NCBI RefSeq assembly: GCF_900113955.1
Contig: NZ_FORH01000001.1
Location: forward strand, 364,395 to 428,394
Direction: 5' to 3'
DNA from: Celeribacter neptunius
GTDB taxonomy: Bacteria; Pseudomonadota; Alphaproteobacteria; Rhodobacterales; Rhodobacteraceae
Length of the DNA stretch: 64,000 nt
Positions within the stretch are counted from its first letter, which is position 1. Each line of letters begins with the position of its first letter. Shown here piece by piece: positions 9,468 through 18,178 of the stretch. The notes below the pieces were generated by a model. The model did not search any database and was not told the origin of the DNA. It worked only from the letters and a program-made list of their open reading frames with translations. Made by a program: the position numbers and the translations under genes.

Positions 9468-9929
9468 TCAGTCCTTCATGATCGCGGCCAGGCGCTTTTC
9501 CTCATCCTCGGACAGCGCATCGAGTTCCGGCTCGCTCTGGCGCCGACGGATAAAGCTGATGCCGATGCCCAAGGCGAGGATCAGCATCACCGGCCCGGCG
9601 ATCCAGAGGATCTTGTTCGATCCGGTGAGCGTCGGTTTCAACAGCACGTATTCGCCGTAACGATCGACGATATAGGCCACGGTCTCGTTGTTGCTGTCGC
9701 CAGCCACGAGGCGTTCGCGCACCAGAAGCCGCAGGTCCTTGGCGAGTTTCGCATTGCTCTCGTCGATATTCTCGTTGCGACAGACGAGACAGCGCAGACC
9801 CTGCGAAATCTCCCGGGCGCGGGATTCCATCGCCGGATCGGGCAGGACCTCGTCGGGCTGCACGGCCACCGCGGGGACGGCAATGAGCAGTGCCAGGACC
9901 AGAAACAGGGGTTTCAGAAGCGCTTTCAT
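9468..9929 (-). CDS. ccmH: Cytochrome c maturation protein CcmH
   Basis: A 153-residue thiol oxidoreductase of System I. It has a signal peptide (residues 1-22), the redox motif Cys47-L-V-Cys50 in GLRCLVCRNENI, and a single C-terminal membrane segment (about 105-126) with a short cytoplasmic tail. It reduces apocytochrome CXXCH cysteines and works with CcmF. The start overlaps the ccmF stop by four bases (ATGA), a sign of coupled translation. Confidence 0.95.
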   Translation of the reverse strand: MKALLKPLFLVLALLIAVPAVAVQPDEVLPDPAMESRAREISQGLRCLVCRNENIDESNAKLAKDLRLLVRERLVAGDSNNETVAYIVDRYGEYVLLKPTLTGSNKILWIAGPVMLILALGIGISFIRRRQSEPELDALSEDEEKRLAAIMKD

Positions 9930-11908
9930 TCCGCCGGCACTCCCTTATGCGCCTCTTTCGGCGACACCTTGGCTTTGCGCGCGCCCGCAGCGACGCGGTA
10001 GCGACGGTCCGACAGCGACAGCAGCCCGCCAAAGGCCATGATGATCGTGCCACCCCAGATCCAGTTCGCCAGCGGCTTGATATAGGTGCGCACGGCCCAG
10101 CCCCCATTCGACTGGATATCGCCGATCACCAGATAGACGTCACGCAGGAAACCGTTGTCGATCCCGGCCTCGGTGGTCGGCATCTGCGCCACCGGGTAGG
10201 AGCGTTTCTCGGGGTGCAAGGTGCCGACCTTCTTGTCGCCGTCGAACACCGTCATGGTGGCCATGGTGGTGATATAGTTCGGCCCCTGCCCGCGCTCGAC
10301 ATTGTCGAGCGAGATCGTGTAGCCCGCGACATCGAACATCTCGCCAACCTGCACCACGCGGATATCCTCGACGGTCCAGGCGGTCAGCCCGGCAATGCCG
10401 GCGATGGTGACACCGAGGCCGCCATGGGCAAAGAGCCGGCCCCAATCGGCCCGCGGCAAGCGCGCAAGACGCGACAGGTCGCGTTTCTGACCAAGGCGCA
10501 AAAGGATGTCCTGTACCGCCCCGGCGATGAGCCAGGTGCCCAGAGCCAGTCCGATCGGACCGAGGAGCGTGCGCTCCGTCTGGATCGACCAGATCAGGCC
10601 CAGCACCGCCAGAGCGAGCAGCATCGACGGCACGAGCTTTTTCACCGCCACGCCCAGACGCGCGCGTTTCCACGGCAGGATCGCCCCCACCGGCAGGATC
10701 ACCGCCAGAGCGGTGAAGAACGGCGTGAAGGCGGCATTGAAGAACGGCGCCCCGACCGAGAGCTTGCGCGCCCAGAAGGCTTCGGCCACCAGCGGCCAGA
10801 TCGTACCGGTGAAGACGACGAGTGCGGCGACGGCCAGCAGGATATTGTTCATCACCAGCGCGCTTTCACGCGACACCATGGAGAAGACGCCCTTGGCGGT
10901 CATCACCGAAGCCCGCGCGGTAAAAAGCGTCAGCGCCCCGCCCATGAAGAAGGCGAGGATCAACAGGATGAACACACCACGTTCCGGGTCATTGGCAAAG
11001 GCATGCACCGAGGTGATCACGCCGGAACGCACCAGGAAAGTGCCAATCAGAGAGAAACCGAAAGCCATGATCGCCAGAAGGATGGTCCAGCTTTTCAGCG
11101 TCTCGCGTTTCTCGACCACGATGGCGGAATGCAGAAGGGCTGCGGCAAAGAGCCAGGGCATGAAAGACGCGTTCTCGACCGGGTCCCAGAACCAGAACCC
11201 GCCCCAGCCCAGCTCGTAATAGGCCCACCAGGAGCCAAGCCCGATGCCGATGGTCAGGAACAGCCAGGCGGCGAGCGTCCAGGGCCGCACCCAGCGCCCC
11301 CATGCGGCATCGACCCGGCCCTCGAGAAGCGCGGCCACGGCGAAGGAGAAGGTCATCGAGAGACCGACATAGCCGAGGTAGAGAAATGGCGGATGGAAGG
11401 CCAGCCCCGGGTCCTGCAACAGCGGGTTCAGGTCATCGCCATTCATCGGCGGCATCGCCAGACGGGCAAACGGGTTCGAGGTGAACAGGATGAAGGCCAG
11501 GAAGGCCACGCCGATCGAGCCCTGCACCCCGATCACCCGAGCGCGCAAGGTTTCCGGCAGGTTGGAACCGAACAGCGCGGCAGCCGCCCCAAAGAGCGCC
11601 AGAATCAGCACCCAGAGGAGCATCGAGCCCTCATGGTTGCCCCAGACGCCCGAGACCTTGTAGAGCATCGGCTTGAGGGTGTGAGAGTTCTCCACCACCA
11701 CTTTCAGCGAGAAATCCGAGGTAACGAACGCATAGGTCAGCGCGCCGAAGGAAAAGGCGATCAACACCAGCTGCACCATTGCCGCCGGGTCGCCCACCGC
11801 CATCAGGCTGCGATTGCGGGTCTGCGCCCCCCAAAGCGGCAAGATCGTCTGCGCGATGGCGACAAAAAACGCCATCACGAGGGCAAAATGTCCAAGTTCT
11901 ACGAGCAT
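9926..11908 (-). CDS. ccmF: Heme lyase subunit CcmF
   Basis: A 660-residue multi-spanning membrane protein that, with CcmH, attaches heme to apocytochrome c. The tryptophan-rich WWD domain is at about residues 225-246 (GSWWAYYELGWGGFWFW). Periplasmic histidines expected for heme ligation are present, for example in VWGNHEGS and AFHPPFLYLGY. I start at MLVELGHF because GGGAGG lies six bases upstream. It is the first ccm gene of the leftward group. The 144-residue membrane gene lies 183 bases upstream. Confidence 0.96.
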   Translation of the reverse strand: MLVELGHFALVMAFFVAIAQTILPLWGAQTRNRSLMAVGDPAAMVQLVLIAFSFGALTYAFVTSDFSLKVVVENSHTLKPMLYKVSGVWGNHEGSMLLWVLILALFGAAAALFGSNLPETLRARVIGVQGSIGVAFLAFILFTSNPFARLAMPPMNGDDLNPLLQDPGLAFHPPFLYLGYVGLSMTFSFAVAALLEGRVDAAWGRWVRPWTLAAWLFLTIGIGLGSWWAYYELGWGGFWFWDPVENASFMPWLFAAALLHSAIVVEKRETLKSWTILLAIMAFGFSLIGTFLVRSGVITSVHAFANDPERGVFILLILAFFMGGALTLFTARASVMTAKGVFSMVSRESALVMNNILLAVAALVVFTGTIWPLVAEAFWARKLSVGAPFFNAAFTPFFTALAVILPVGAILPWKRARLGVAVKKLVPSMLLALAVLGLIWSIQTERTLLGPIGLALGTWLIAGAVQDILLRLGQKRDLSRLARLPRADWGRLFAHGGLGVTIAGIAGLTAWTVEDIRVVQVGEMFDVAGYTISLDNVERGQGPNYITTMATMTVFDGDKKVGTLHPEKRSYPVAQMPTTEAGIDNGFLRDVYLVIGDIQSNGGWAVRTYIKPLANWIWGGTIIMAFGGLLSLSDRRYRVAAGARKAKVSPKEAHKGVPAE

Positions 11909-12091
11909 GCGTGGCCTCCCTTTTAAAATCGTTCTACCCGCTCCGGGCAGTTCCGCCAATGGGCTGCGCGCGCATGTCGCAAGGAAAACCGGGCCGCCGG
12001 CGTCGCGCCCCGGGCGCGGTCGCTCCGAGCGATCCGGCGAAAACCGGAGAAACACATGCGTTTTATCGCATTTTTCCCGGATTTTGCCGCT

Positions 12092-12526
12092 TCACAGCAG
12101 GAAAACCGCCGCGAAAGACAGGAAAAACGCCCCCATGACCGGCCAGAGAAAGCTCAGCCCCGTGAGGCCGAATGTGCCCTGAATCACCGAAAAGTGAAGC
12201 ACGGCTCCGGCGATCAACAGCGCGAGCGCGAGCAAAAGCAGGATGGTTTCACCGCCGGAGGCGTTGGAAATCCGCGCCACGCGGGCCCAGCACCCGCTCG
12301 CCCAGAATGCCATGGTGAGCCCCGATCCGGCCCAGGACAGCGCCATGCCCAGCGCCAGCGGTGTCGCGCGCTGCGACCAGAGCCACAGGAAGGTGGCGGA
12401 GATCATCAGGGCCATCAGGGCGATGGCGCCATAGCTCAACGCAAGCACCTGATGCGGCCCGAGGAGCAGGAGCATGAGACAGAGTGCGCCCGCCACGAGG
12501 GCATAAAGACCGAAGACCTGTTTCAT
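12092..12526 (-). CDS. Multi-spanning membrane protein at the end of the lysis cassette
   Basis: A 144-residue, strongly hydrophobic protein with about four membrane segments (MKQVFGLYALVAGALCL, then SYGAIALMALMISATFLWLW, then two more). The start overlaps the stop of the 49-codon gene by four bases (ATGA), so it is translationally coupled to the endolysin-holin group. I do not recognise the family. Its place suggests an accessory part of the lysis machinery, or a protein that merely travels with it. Alternative: an unrelated inner-membrane protein upstream of ccmF. Confidence 0.75.
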   Translation of the reverse strand: MKQVFGLYALVAGALCLMLLLLGPHQVLALSYGAIALMALMISATFLWLWSQRATPLALGMALSWAGSGLTMAFWASGCWARVARISNASGGETILLLLALALLIAGAVLHFSVIQGTFGLTGLSFLWPVMGAFFLSFAAVFLL

Positions 12527-12672
12527 GGTTTCAACATCTCCTTGACCGCCGCGTCGAGCGCATCGGCCGCCGCCTGATGGCGTTTGAGCGCGACCGTGAG
12601 ATCCCGACTCATCCGTAGCCCGCGCAACTTTGCCCAAATCCAACCTGCGCGTTTCCCCGAGATCTTGCCCAT
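12523..12672 (-). CDS. Small basic protein, 49 residues, in the lysis cassette
   Basis: A short frame from MGKISGKRAG to the tail AVKEMLKP, basic at the start (K, R) and helical with an alanine-rich middle (KRHQAAADALDAA). It has a ribosome site (GAGGGGG) just upstream, starts five bases after the previous gene ends, and its stop overlaps the next start as ATGA. This tight packing is the main evidence that it is real. No domain is recognised, and there is no clear membrane span. Confidence 0.55.
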   Translation of the reverse strand: MGKISGKRAGWIWAKLRGLRMSRDLTVALKRHQAAADALDAAVKEMLKP

Positions 12673-12677
12673 CCCCC

Positions 12678-12854
12678 TCACCCGTGCGGCAGGCGTTCGC
12701 GGATCATCGTGGTCAGTTCCACGAGGATCTGGGTGTTCTTGTCGAGCACCGCGCGCGTCGCCTGATCCTTTTGCAGATCGCGATACAGCAGGTAGAACAC
12801 CATGAGCACCCAGGGCCCGTGTTCCGCCAGAGCGGCAATCAACGTCTCACTCAT
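12678..12854 (-). CDS. Small single-span membrane protein, 58 residues, in the lysis cassette
   Basis: The frame starts MSETLIAALAEHGPW, has one hydrophobic stretch (about residues 13-24, PWVLMVFYLLYR) and a charged helical tail (RDLQKDQATRAVLDKN). Its ATG overlaps the holin stop by eight bases, so translation is coupled. The shape, one short span plus a charged tail, fits a holin accessory or antiholin-like protein, but that is inferred from position and form only. Confidence 0.65.
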   Translation of the reverse strand: MSETLIAALAEHGPWVLMVFYLLYRDLQKDQATRAVLDKNTQILVELTTMIRERLPHG

Positions 12855-13434
12855 CGCGCCCTCCCGCCCCGCTGGCCCGCCACTCCGCCAGAGCCGGGTT
12901 TAGCGCATCGCTCCCCGGCACGGAGGCCGGGGGGGCGGGCAGATCCGGCCCCTCTGCCGTCGCGCCGGCGCGCAAGGCCTCAAGCGCCCGGATATTCGTC
13001 GTCACGGTCGAGGCCCGGGCCATGGTGGAGGCGACAGAGCGCTGAAACTCCTGCGATTTCACCTGATAGCGGGCACCGAAATAGAACGAGACGATGGTGC
13101 CCAACAGCCACCAGAGCGGTTCCGGGATCAGAGCGACCCCCTGCATCCGCGCGGCAAACCAGACCGGATCGACCATGGCCGCGACACAAAGCCCGATGGT
13201 GCCAAAGGCCATCAGCGGCCGCGGCACCCGGTTGAGCGCATCCATGAACCGATCAAAATCCCCCTGACGCGGGGCGGCGAATTCGGTGGCGAATTGCTGC
13301 ATCGCCGCTGCCCGCATCGCCGCCTCACGCGCGCCGGCGTTTTCCGAGTTTTCGAAAAAGACCTCCGCCGTGTCTTTGATCACATTTTGGCCGGAGCCAA
13401 ACAGCAGCGCGAAAACCCGTTCGATCACCCCCAT
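12847..13434 (-). CDS. GTA-type holin (three membrane spans)
   Basis: A 195-residue protein starting MGVIERVFALLFG. It matches my memory of the holin family that serves gene transfer agent release in Rhodobacter capsulatus (rcc00556-like). An N-terminal amphipathic helix is followed by a helix-rich segment (NAGAREAAMRAAAMQQFA), then hydrophobic spans around residues 71-90 (LMAFGTIGLCVAAMVDPVWF) and 100-120 (PEPLWWLLGTIVSFYFGARY), then a proline/alanine-rich tail. Its start overlaps the endolysin stop by ten bases. It would form inner-membrane lesions that let the endolysin reach the cell wall. Confidence 0.85.
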   Translation of the reverse strand: MGVIERVFALLFGSGQNVIKDTAEVFFENSENAGAREAAMRAAAMQQFATEFAAPRQGDFDRFMDALNRVPRPLMAFGTIGLCVAAMVDPVWFAARMQGVALIPEPLWWLLGTIVSFYFGARYQVKSQEFQRSVASTMARASTVTTNIRALEALRAGATAEGPDLPAPPASVPGSDALNPALAEWRASGAGGRDE

Positions 13435-14036
13435 GTCGCCACCCGGGCGGCATGCTCGGCCTCCGTCAGGTGATAGCGCAGCGAGATGAACTCTTCGGCA
13501 CGGGTGATCCAACCGCCCTTGCCGCCATCGCGACGGCGGGCGTATTTGCGGGCACTCGGACGACGATCCGCCAAAGCGTAATAGTAATTGCGCCGGGCAA
13601 TGCCATAAGCATCGGCGAGATAGGCCGGCGCCAGAGATTGCGCGATGAATGCCGCCTCGATGGTCTGCGGCCCGATGGCGCCGTCGATCGCGATCCTTTG
13701 TCCCATGTCAGTCAAGAGACGTTGCAAGATCCGCACCGCATTGGCGCCGGCATTGACATACATGTCAAAGACCGACGGCTGAAGCACCGGCGGCAATTCA
13801 TCGATCCGGGGCCGGTGGAAATACTGTTCGACATAGAGGTCGCACACCTGTTTGCGGCTGAGCCTCCGGATATCGCGGTTCTCGATCCGGCCATTGCCGT
13901 CGAGATCGAGGCCGAGGCGTTTCAGCGTCGCAAGGCTCAGCCCGTATTTCGTCGCGCCGCCCGGATCGTCCGGATCGTTCACGTAACCGCCCTCGCGGGT
14001 GATGATCTCCATGGCGAGTTGCTGAACTGATTTCAT
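13425..14036 (-). CDS. GTA-type endolysin (glycoside hydrolase 108 family)
   Basis: A 203-residue peptidoglycan hydrolase. The N-terminal GH108 motif TREGGYVNDPDDPGGATKYG carries the catalytic Glu15. A C-terminal peptidoglycan-binding-like part (QRIAIDGAIGPQTIEAA) follows. There is no signal peptide, so it needs the downstream holin. It resembles rcc00555, the endolysin for RcGTA release, which is encoded away from the GTA head-tail cluster. I choose the ATG at 14036 because GGGAG lies eight bases upstream; an in-frame GTG three codons earlier is the alternative. First gene of a five-gene coupled set. Confidence 0.88.
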   Translation of the reverse strand: MKSVQQLAMEIITREGGYVNDPDDPGGATKYGLSLATLKRLGLDLDGNGRIENRDIRRLSRKQVCDLYVEQYFHRPRIDELPPVLQPSVFDMYVNAGANAVRILQRLLTDMGQRIAIDGAIGPQTIEAAFIAQSLAPAYLADAYGIARRNYYYALADRRPSARKYARRRDGGKGGWITRAEEFISLRYHLTEAEHAARVATWG

Positions 14037-14140
14037 AGGCCCCACTCCCGAAAGGTGACGGGAGAGAGGGTCCTAGAAAGAGGTTAAGCCTGCCCGATCA
14101 GAGCGTGCGATGGGGAGAGGTGGAAGACGGAGGGGGACAT

Positions 14141-14400
14141 GAGCCCATGTCGGACATTCGGAACATCGCGCAACCGCCGGGAACAGCAACGCAGTTGCCC
14201 GGGCGTGCGGTCAGGCTGAAAGCATGCCTCCGGCATGACCCGTCCCGGCGGTCAGGCGCATTTGTCATCCCCGTGCAACGGATTGATCTTTATCGGATTT
14301 GGCTGACATAAAGCGCGGACCTCCGAGAGCAGATGCGCCAGCCCACGGTCCGGCGCATGCCCTCATGTCAGTGCGGTAACCAATGTCCGCTCCGCCCGCA
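14141..14400 (+). repeat. Dispersed intergenic repeat, full copy (R3)
   Basis: A 260-bp non-coding unit nearly identical (by eye about 90%) to the reverse complement of 33883-34141. Landmarks in order: GAGCCCATGTCGGAC, GCAACGCAGTTGCCCGGGCG, hairpin GCATGCC-TCC-GGCATG, CATTTGTCATCCCC, ATCTTTATCGGATTTGGCT, GATGCGCCAGCCCACGGTCC, AATGTCCGCTCCG. It fills most of the gap 14037-14423 between the endolysin start and the marR stop; the remainder carries the endolysin promoter region. Confidence 0.9.
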
Positions 14401-14423
14401 TTTCTGCCTGACCTGCGCCCAGC

Positions 14424-14876
14424 TCAGCTCTCGGAGAGGTTGTCGATGGCCCGGGTGATCAGGGACATCAGTGTGGCGCGCTCAGCTGCGCTCATGCCAC
14501 GTGTTGCCGCGATATTGACCTCCTGGGCGGCCTGAATGGCCGGGGCCTGCAACTGCCGGGCCTGTTCTGTGAGCCAGACGGTCTGCACCCGGGCGTCCCG
14601 GTCATGGGCGCGGCGGGTGATCAGCCCGTCACGTTCCATCCGTGCCAATGTATTGGCCATGGTCGCCTGTTCGACGCCAAGCTCGGCCACCAGTTCGCGC
14701 TGCGTACGCCCCTCCTTTTCCCACAGGGCCAGCATCACCGGAAATGTGCCGGTGGAGAGGCCCAGCGGTTTGATCCCGTCCTGAATGGCGCGGGCGAAGA
14801 GCCGGGCCATGTGGTTGACCAGATAGCCTTCGGAGCGGCTGCGATGAAATTGCGGGTCTGTGTCTGTCGGCGTCAT
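14424..14876 (-). CDS. MarR-family transcriptional regulator
   Basis: A 150-residue winged-helix regulator. The order is a dimerisation helix (YLVNHMARLFARAIQDG), the recognition helix region (RTQRELVAELGVEQATMANTLARME), and the wing (DRDARVQTVWLTEQ), all typical of MarR. It is divergent from the membrane protein at 14949, and the 72-base gap holds two palindromic boxes, so self-repression and control of the neighbour are likely. The ligand is unknown. Confidence 0.93.
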   Translation of the reverse strand: MTPTDTDPQFHRSRSEGYLVNHMARLFARAIQDGIKPLGLSTGTFPVMLALWEKEGRTQRELVAELGVEQATMANTLARMERDGLITRRAHDRDARVQTVWLTEQARQLQAPAIQAAQEVNIAATRGMSAAERATLMSLITRAIDNLSES

Positions 14877-14895
14877 GGGACTTGTCTTTCATAAT

Positions 14896-14929
14896 ATAGC
14901 TTGCTATGCAAATATATATAGCAAGCTAT
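14896..14929. promoter_or_regulatory. Twin palindromic operators for the MarR regulator
   Basis: Two 12-bp boxes, ATAGC-TT-GCTAT (14896-14907) and ATAGC-AA-GCTAT (14918-14929), are each palindromic and are also reverse complements of one another. Their centres are 22 bp apart, about two helical turns. The pair sits 19 bases from each of the divergent start codons, in an AT-rich patch. Confidence 0.8.
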
Positions 14930-14948
14930 TTAAAAATGGAGATCCGCT

Positions 14949-15392
14949 ATGCTGCCCAAATTCCATGCCGCCGCAGGGGCGGTGGCGCTTTTGACCATCG
15001 CCGGGTTCTGGACCGCCACGGTGACGACGCTTCTGATTGGCGACAAATATCTGATCGCCATGGTGAAACTGACCATTGCCTGGGGGCTTTTGGGGGTGAT
15101 CCCGATGCTCCTGCTGGCCGGGCTGAGCGGCAACCGGCTGGCCCGGGCGATGCGCGGTCCGGTGATCGCCGCGAAACAGAGGCGGATGAAAATCATCGCC
15201 ATCAACGGTGTCGTTTTTCTCGTGCCTTCGGCGCTCACGCTTCTGCCGCTGGCGATGCAGGGGCAGGGCGGGCTGGTCTATTATGGCATCCAACTCATCG
15301 AACTGGCCGCCGGCGCGACCAATATTACGCTTTTGGCGCTGAACATGCGCGACGGGATGCGACTGGCGCGACGGCGCGCCATGGTCGCCTGA
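14949..15392 (+). CDS. MarR-controlled membrane protein, four spans
   Basis: A 147-residue hydrophobic protein with about four membrane segments (residues 5-30, 38-60, 80-101, 108-130) and basic cytoplasmic loops (KQRRMK, RLARRR). I do not recognise a family. The divergent MarR gene and the operators between them suggest it is induced by the MarR ligand and could take part in efflux or stress protection, but no transporter motif supports a substrate. Confidence 0.8.
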   Translation: MLPKFHAAAGAVALLTIAGFWTATVTTLLIGDKYLIAMVKLTIAWGLLGVIPMLLLAGLSGNRLARAMRGPVIAAKQRRMKIIAINGVVFLVPSALTLLPLAMQGQGGLVYYGIQLIELAAGATNITLLALNMRDGMRLARRRAMVA

Positions 15393-15431
15393 TCCGGTCG
15401 CGCCAGACAGGATCAGACAGACCAGACAAAA

Positions 15432-15454
15432 GACCCCGCCAGCCTGGCGGGGTC
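15432..15454. terminator. Hairpin terminator between convergent genes
   Basis: A perfect 9-bp stem GACCCCGCC / GGCGGGGTC with a 5-base loop. The TTTT run is on the minus strand side, so it mainly ends the acidic-protein gene; it may also stop the membrane-protein transcript. Confidence 0.75.
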
Positions 15455-15485
15455 TGTCTCTCTAGGGGATCGTGAGAGGAAAGGC

Positions 15486-16364
15486 TCAGCCGATGCCGAT
15501 GCCGCCACCGCCGATGTCGCCCGGATCGGCCAGCCCGATCACGGTGACGTCGACCGTGCCGGTGACGCCATTCTCGATCTCGTAGGTGAAGCTGGTGATG
15601 GTTTCCTCAAAGGCGCCCAGCGTGTCGAAATCGCCTCCGGCGTTGAAATCCACGGTGCCATCCGGGTAGATCGTCAGCGTGCCGCCATTGCTGCCGGCGA
15701 CGGTGATCGCCTCGGTGATCTCCACCCCGTCCTGATAGATGCCCCCGTCATAGGCCGTGCCATCGGTGGTGTCATTGGCCAGAACAGACTCGGCGCCGCC
15801 GTCGATAAACTCGAAGCCGTCGGCATTGTCGGAGAACACCAGGATGCTGTCATCGACGGCTTCGATGACGGCGCTTGCGGGTGCTTCCGGCGCGGTGGCG
15901 CCGAGTTTGAGCGAGTCGTCGCGGGTCCCGTCTTCGGTGCCGACCGAGGTCAGGCGCACGCCGAAATCCTGCAGCGCAATGGTCTCGAGGCTGAGATCGA
16001 GACTGTCATGGCTCAGGGTGAAGGAGGTCTGGCGAATATCATCCTCGCCGATGCCCTGGGTGCCGAATTGCACGCCGCCGTCGAATTTGCCGTATTCCTG
16101 GACCACCTCACCGTTCATATTGGTGTAGCTGTCCACCTTGGTCACCGAATTGGCGTCGAAATTGTCATCGGTGATCATGTCGCCGGTGACCGAGAGGCCG
16201 CTGACCAGGCTGTCATCGAGCACGTCGAAGAACAGTGCATTCAGATCGCCGATCGATCCGGTGTCGTCGAGCACCAGAAGGTCAAAGACCAGATCTCCGT
16301 TCACCTCGGTGACCGTGACCTGCACATTCACCTCGCCCTCAATCACAAAGCTCATCGTCGCCAT
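15486..16364 (-). CDS. Acidic Ig-like/VCBS-type protein, probable secreted product
   Basis: A 292-residue, very acidic protein (many D and E, few K and R) with beta-strand-rich repeats. Residues 1-150 form one unit (MSFVIEGEVNVQVTVTEV). Residues about 185-280 form a VCBS/cadherin-like unit (SVLANDTTDG ... GGTLTIYPDGTVDFNAGGDF ... SFTYEIENGVTGTVDVTV). The C-terminus is glycine-rich (GDIGGGGIGIG). There is no N-terminal signal peptide, which together with the acidity suggests type I (ABC) secretion; this is inference. No exporter genes are adjacent. A terminator follows. Confidence 0.78.
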   Translation of the reverse strand: MATMSFVIEGEVNVQVTVTEVNGDLVFDLLVLDDTGSIGDLNALFFDVLDDSLVSGLSVTGDMITDDNFDANSVTKVDSYTNMNGEVVQEYGKFDGGVQFGTQGIGEDDIRQTSFTLSHDSLDLSLETIALQDFGVRLTSVGTEDGTRDDSLKLGATAPEAPASAVIEAVDDSILVFSDNADGFEFIDGGAESVLANDTTDGTAYDGGIYQDGVEITEAITVAGSNGGTLTIYPDGTVDFNAGGDFDTLGAFEETITSFTYEIENGVTGTVDVTVIGLADPGDIGGGGIGIG

Positions 16365-16516
16365 ATTTTGTCCTCCTGCGGATTCTGCGAGTGTCTTTCA
16401 AAGTCGGAGCACAGAACCAAGACACCGGGGCGGAAACGGGGCAGGGGCACGGCAGAGGCGGGGCGCAAAGGCTTAATTTTCGAAAAACATCCCGTGGGTT
16501 GCCCAAAACGCACAAA

Positions 16517-16540
16517 AAACCCGCCGTTGCCGGCGGGTTT
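16517..16540 (-). terminator. Intrinsic terminator of gltA
   Basis: A 10-bp stem AAACCCGCCG / CGGCGGGTTT with a 4-base loop is followed by T residues on the minus strand, 27 bases past the gltA stop. Confidence 0.85.
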
Positions 16541-16566
16541 TGTCATTTCAGAGATCGAAAAGGCGC

Positions 16567-17865
<1,299 letters not shown>

Positions 17866-18178
17866 GGTGGTTCCTTCGGTTGACAGCGTCCCTCTCACCA
17901 CGTGGTGGGCACGTGAGGGGCCAAGGGCCGCTGATGGTCAAAGCGGGCGCCCGGGCGGTTCCCGGACACCTTTGGGGCTCGGGACCCAGTTTGACACGGG
18001 TCCAAATCTGGCCCGCACAAGACCACAGGACCGCACCGGGGATTGCCCCCGTGCGCATCAGCCTGTGACCCCTTTTACGGGCCTGTCCGCAACGTCGCCG
18101 CCGCGGTGAAATTCCTGTTGTGACCGTCAGGTGTCCTGGTCACTGCCTGGCCGTATCTCTCACCCGAGTGACCGGCCC
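17866..18178. other. gltA leader/promoter region
   Basis: 313 bases without a gene. It holds a perfect 12-bp palindrome CACCACGTGGTG (17896-17907) close to the gltA start, followed by a second CACGTG, and a GC-rich long leader. No riboswitch or leader peptide was recognised. Confidence 0.45.

Noticed and set aside
12092-14036. Prophage remnant
   Set aside because: Only lysis genes are present, with host-like codon use and no integrase, capsid or tail genes; the GTA lysis explanation fits better.
14070-14090. CtrA site upstream of the endolysin gene
   Set aside because: Only one half (TTAA) is good; the second half reads CTAG. Too weak to list although GTA lysis genes are known CtrA targets.
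14141-14400. Small open frames within the dispersed repeats
   Set aside because: Frames differ between copies, lack ribosome sites and are broken by the copy-to-copy differences, so the repeats are treated as non-coding.
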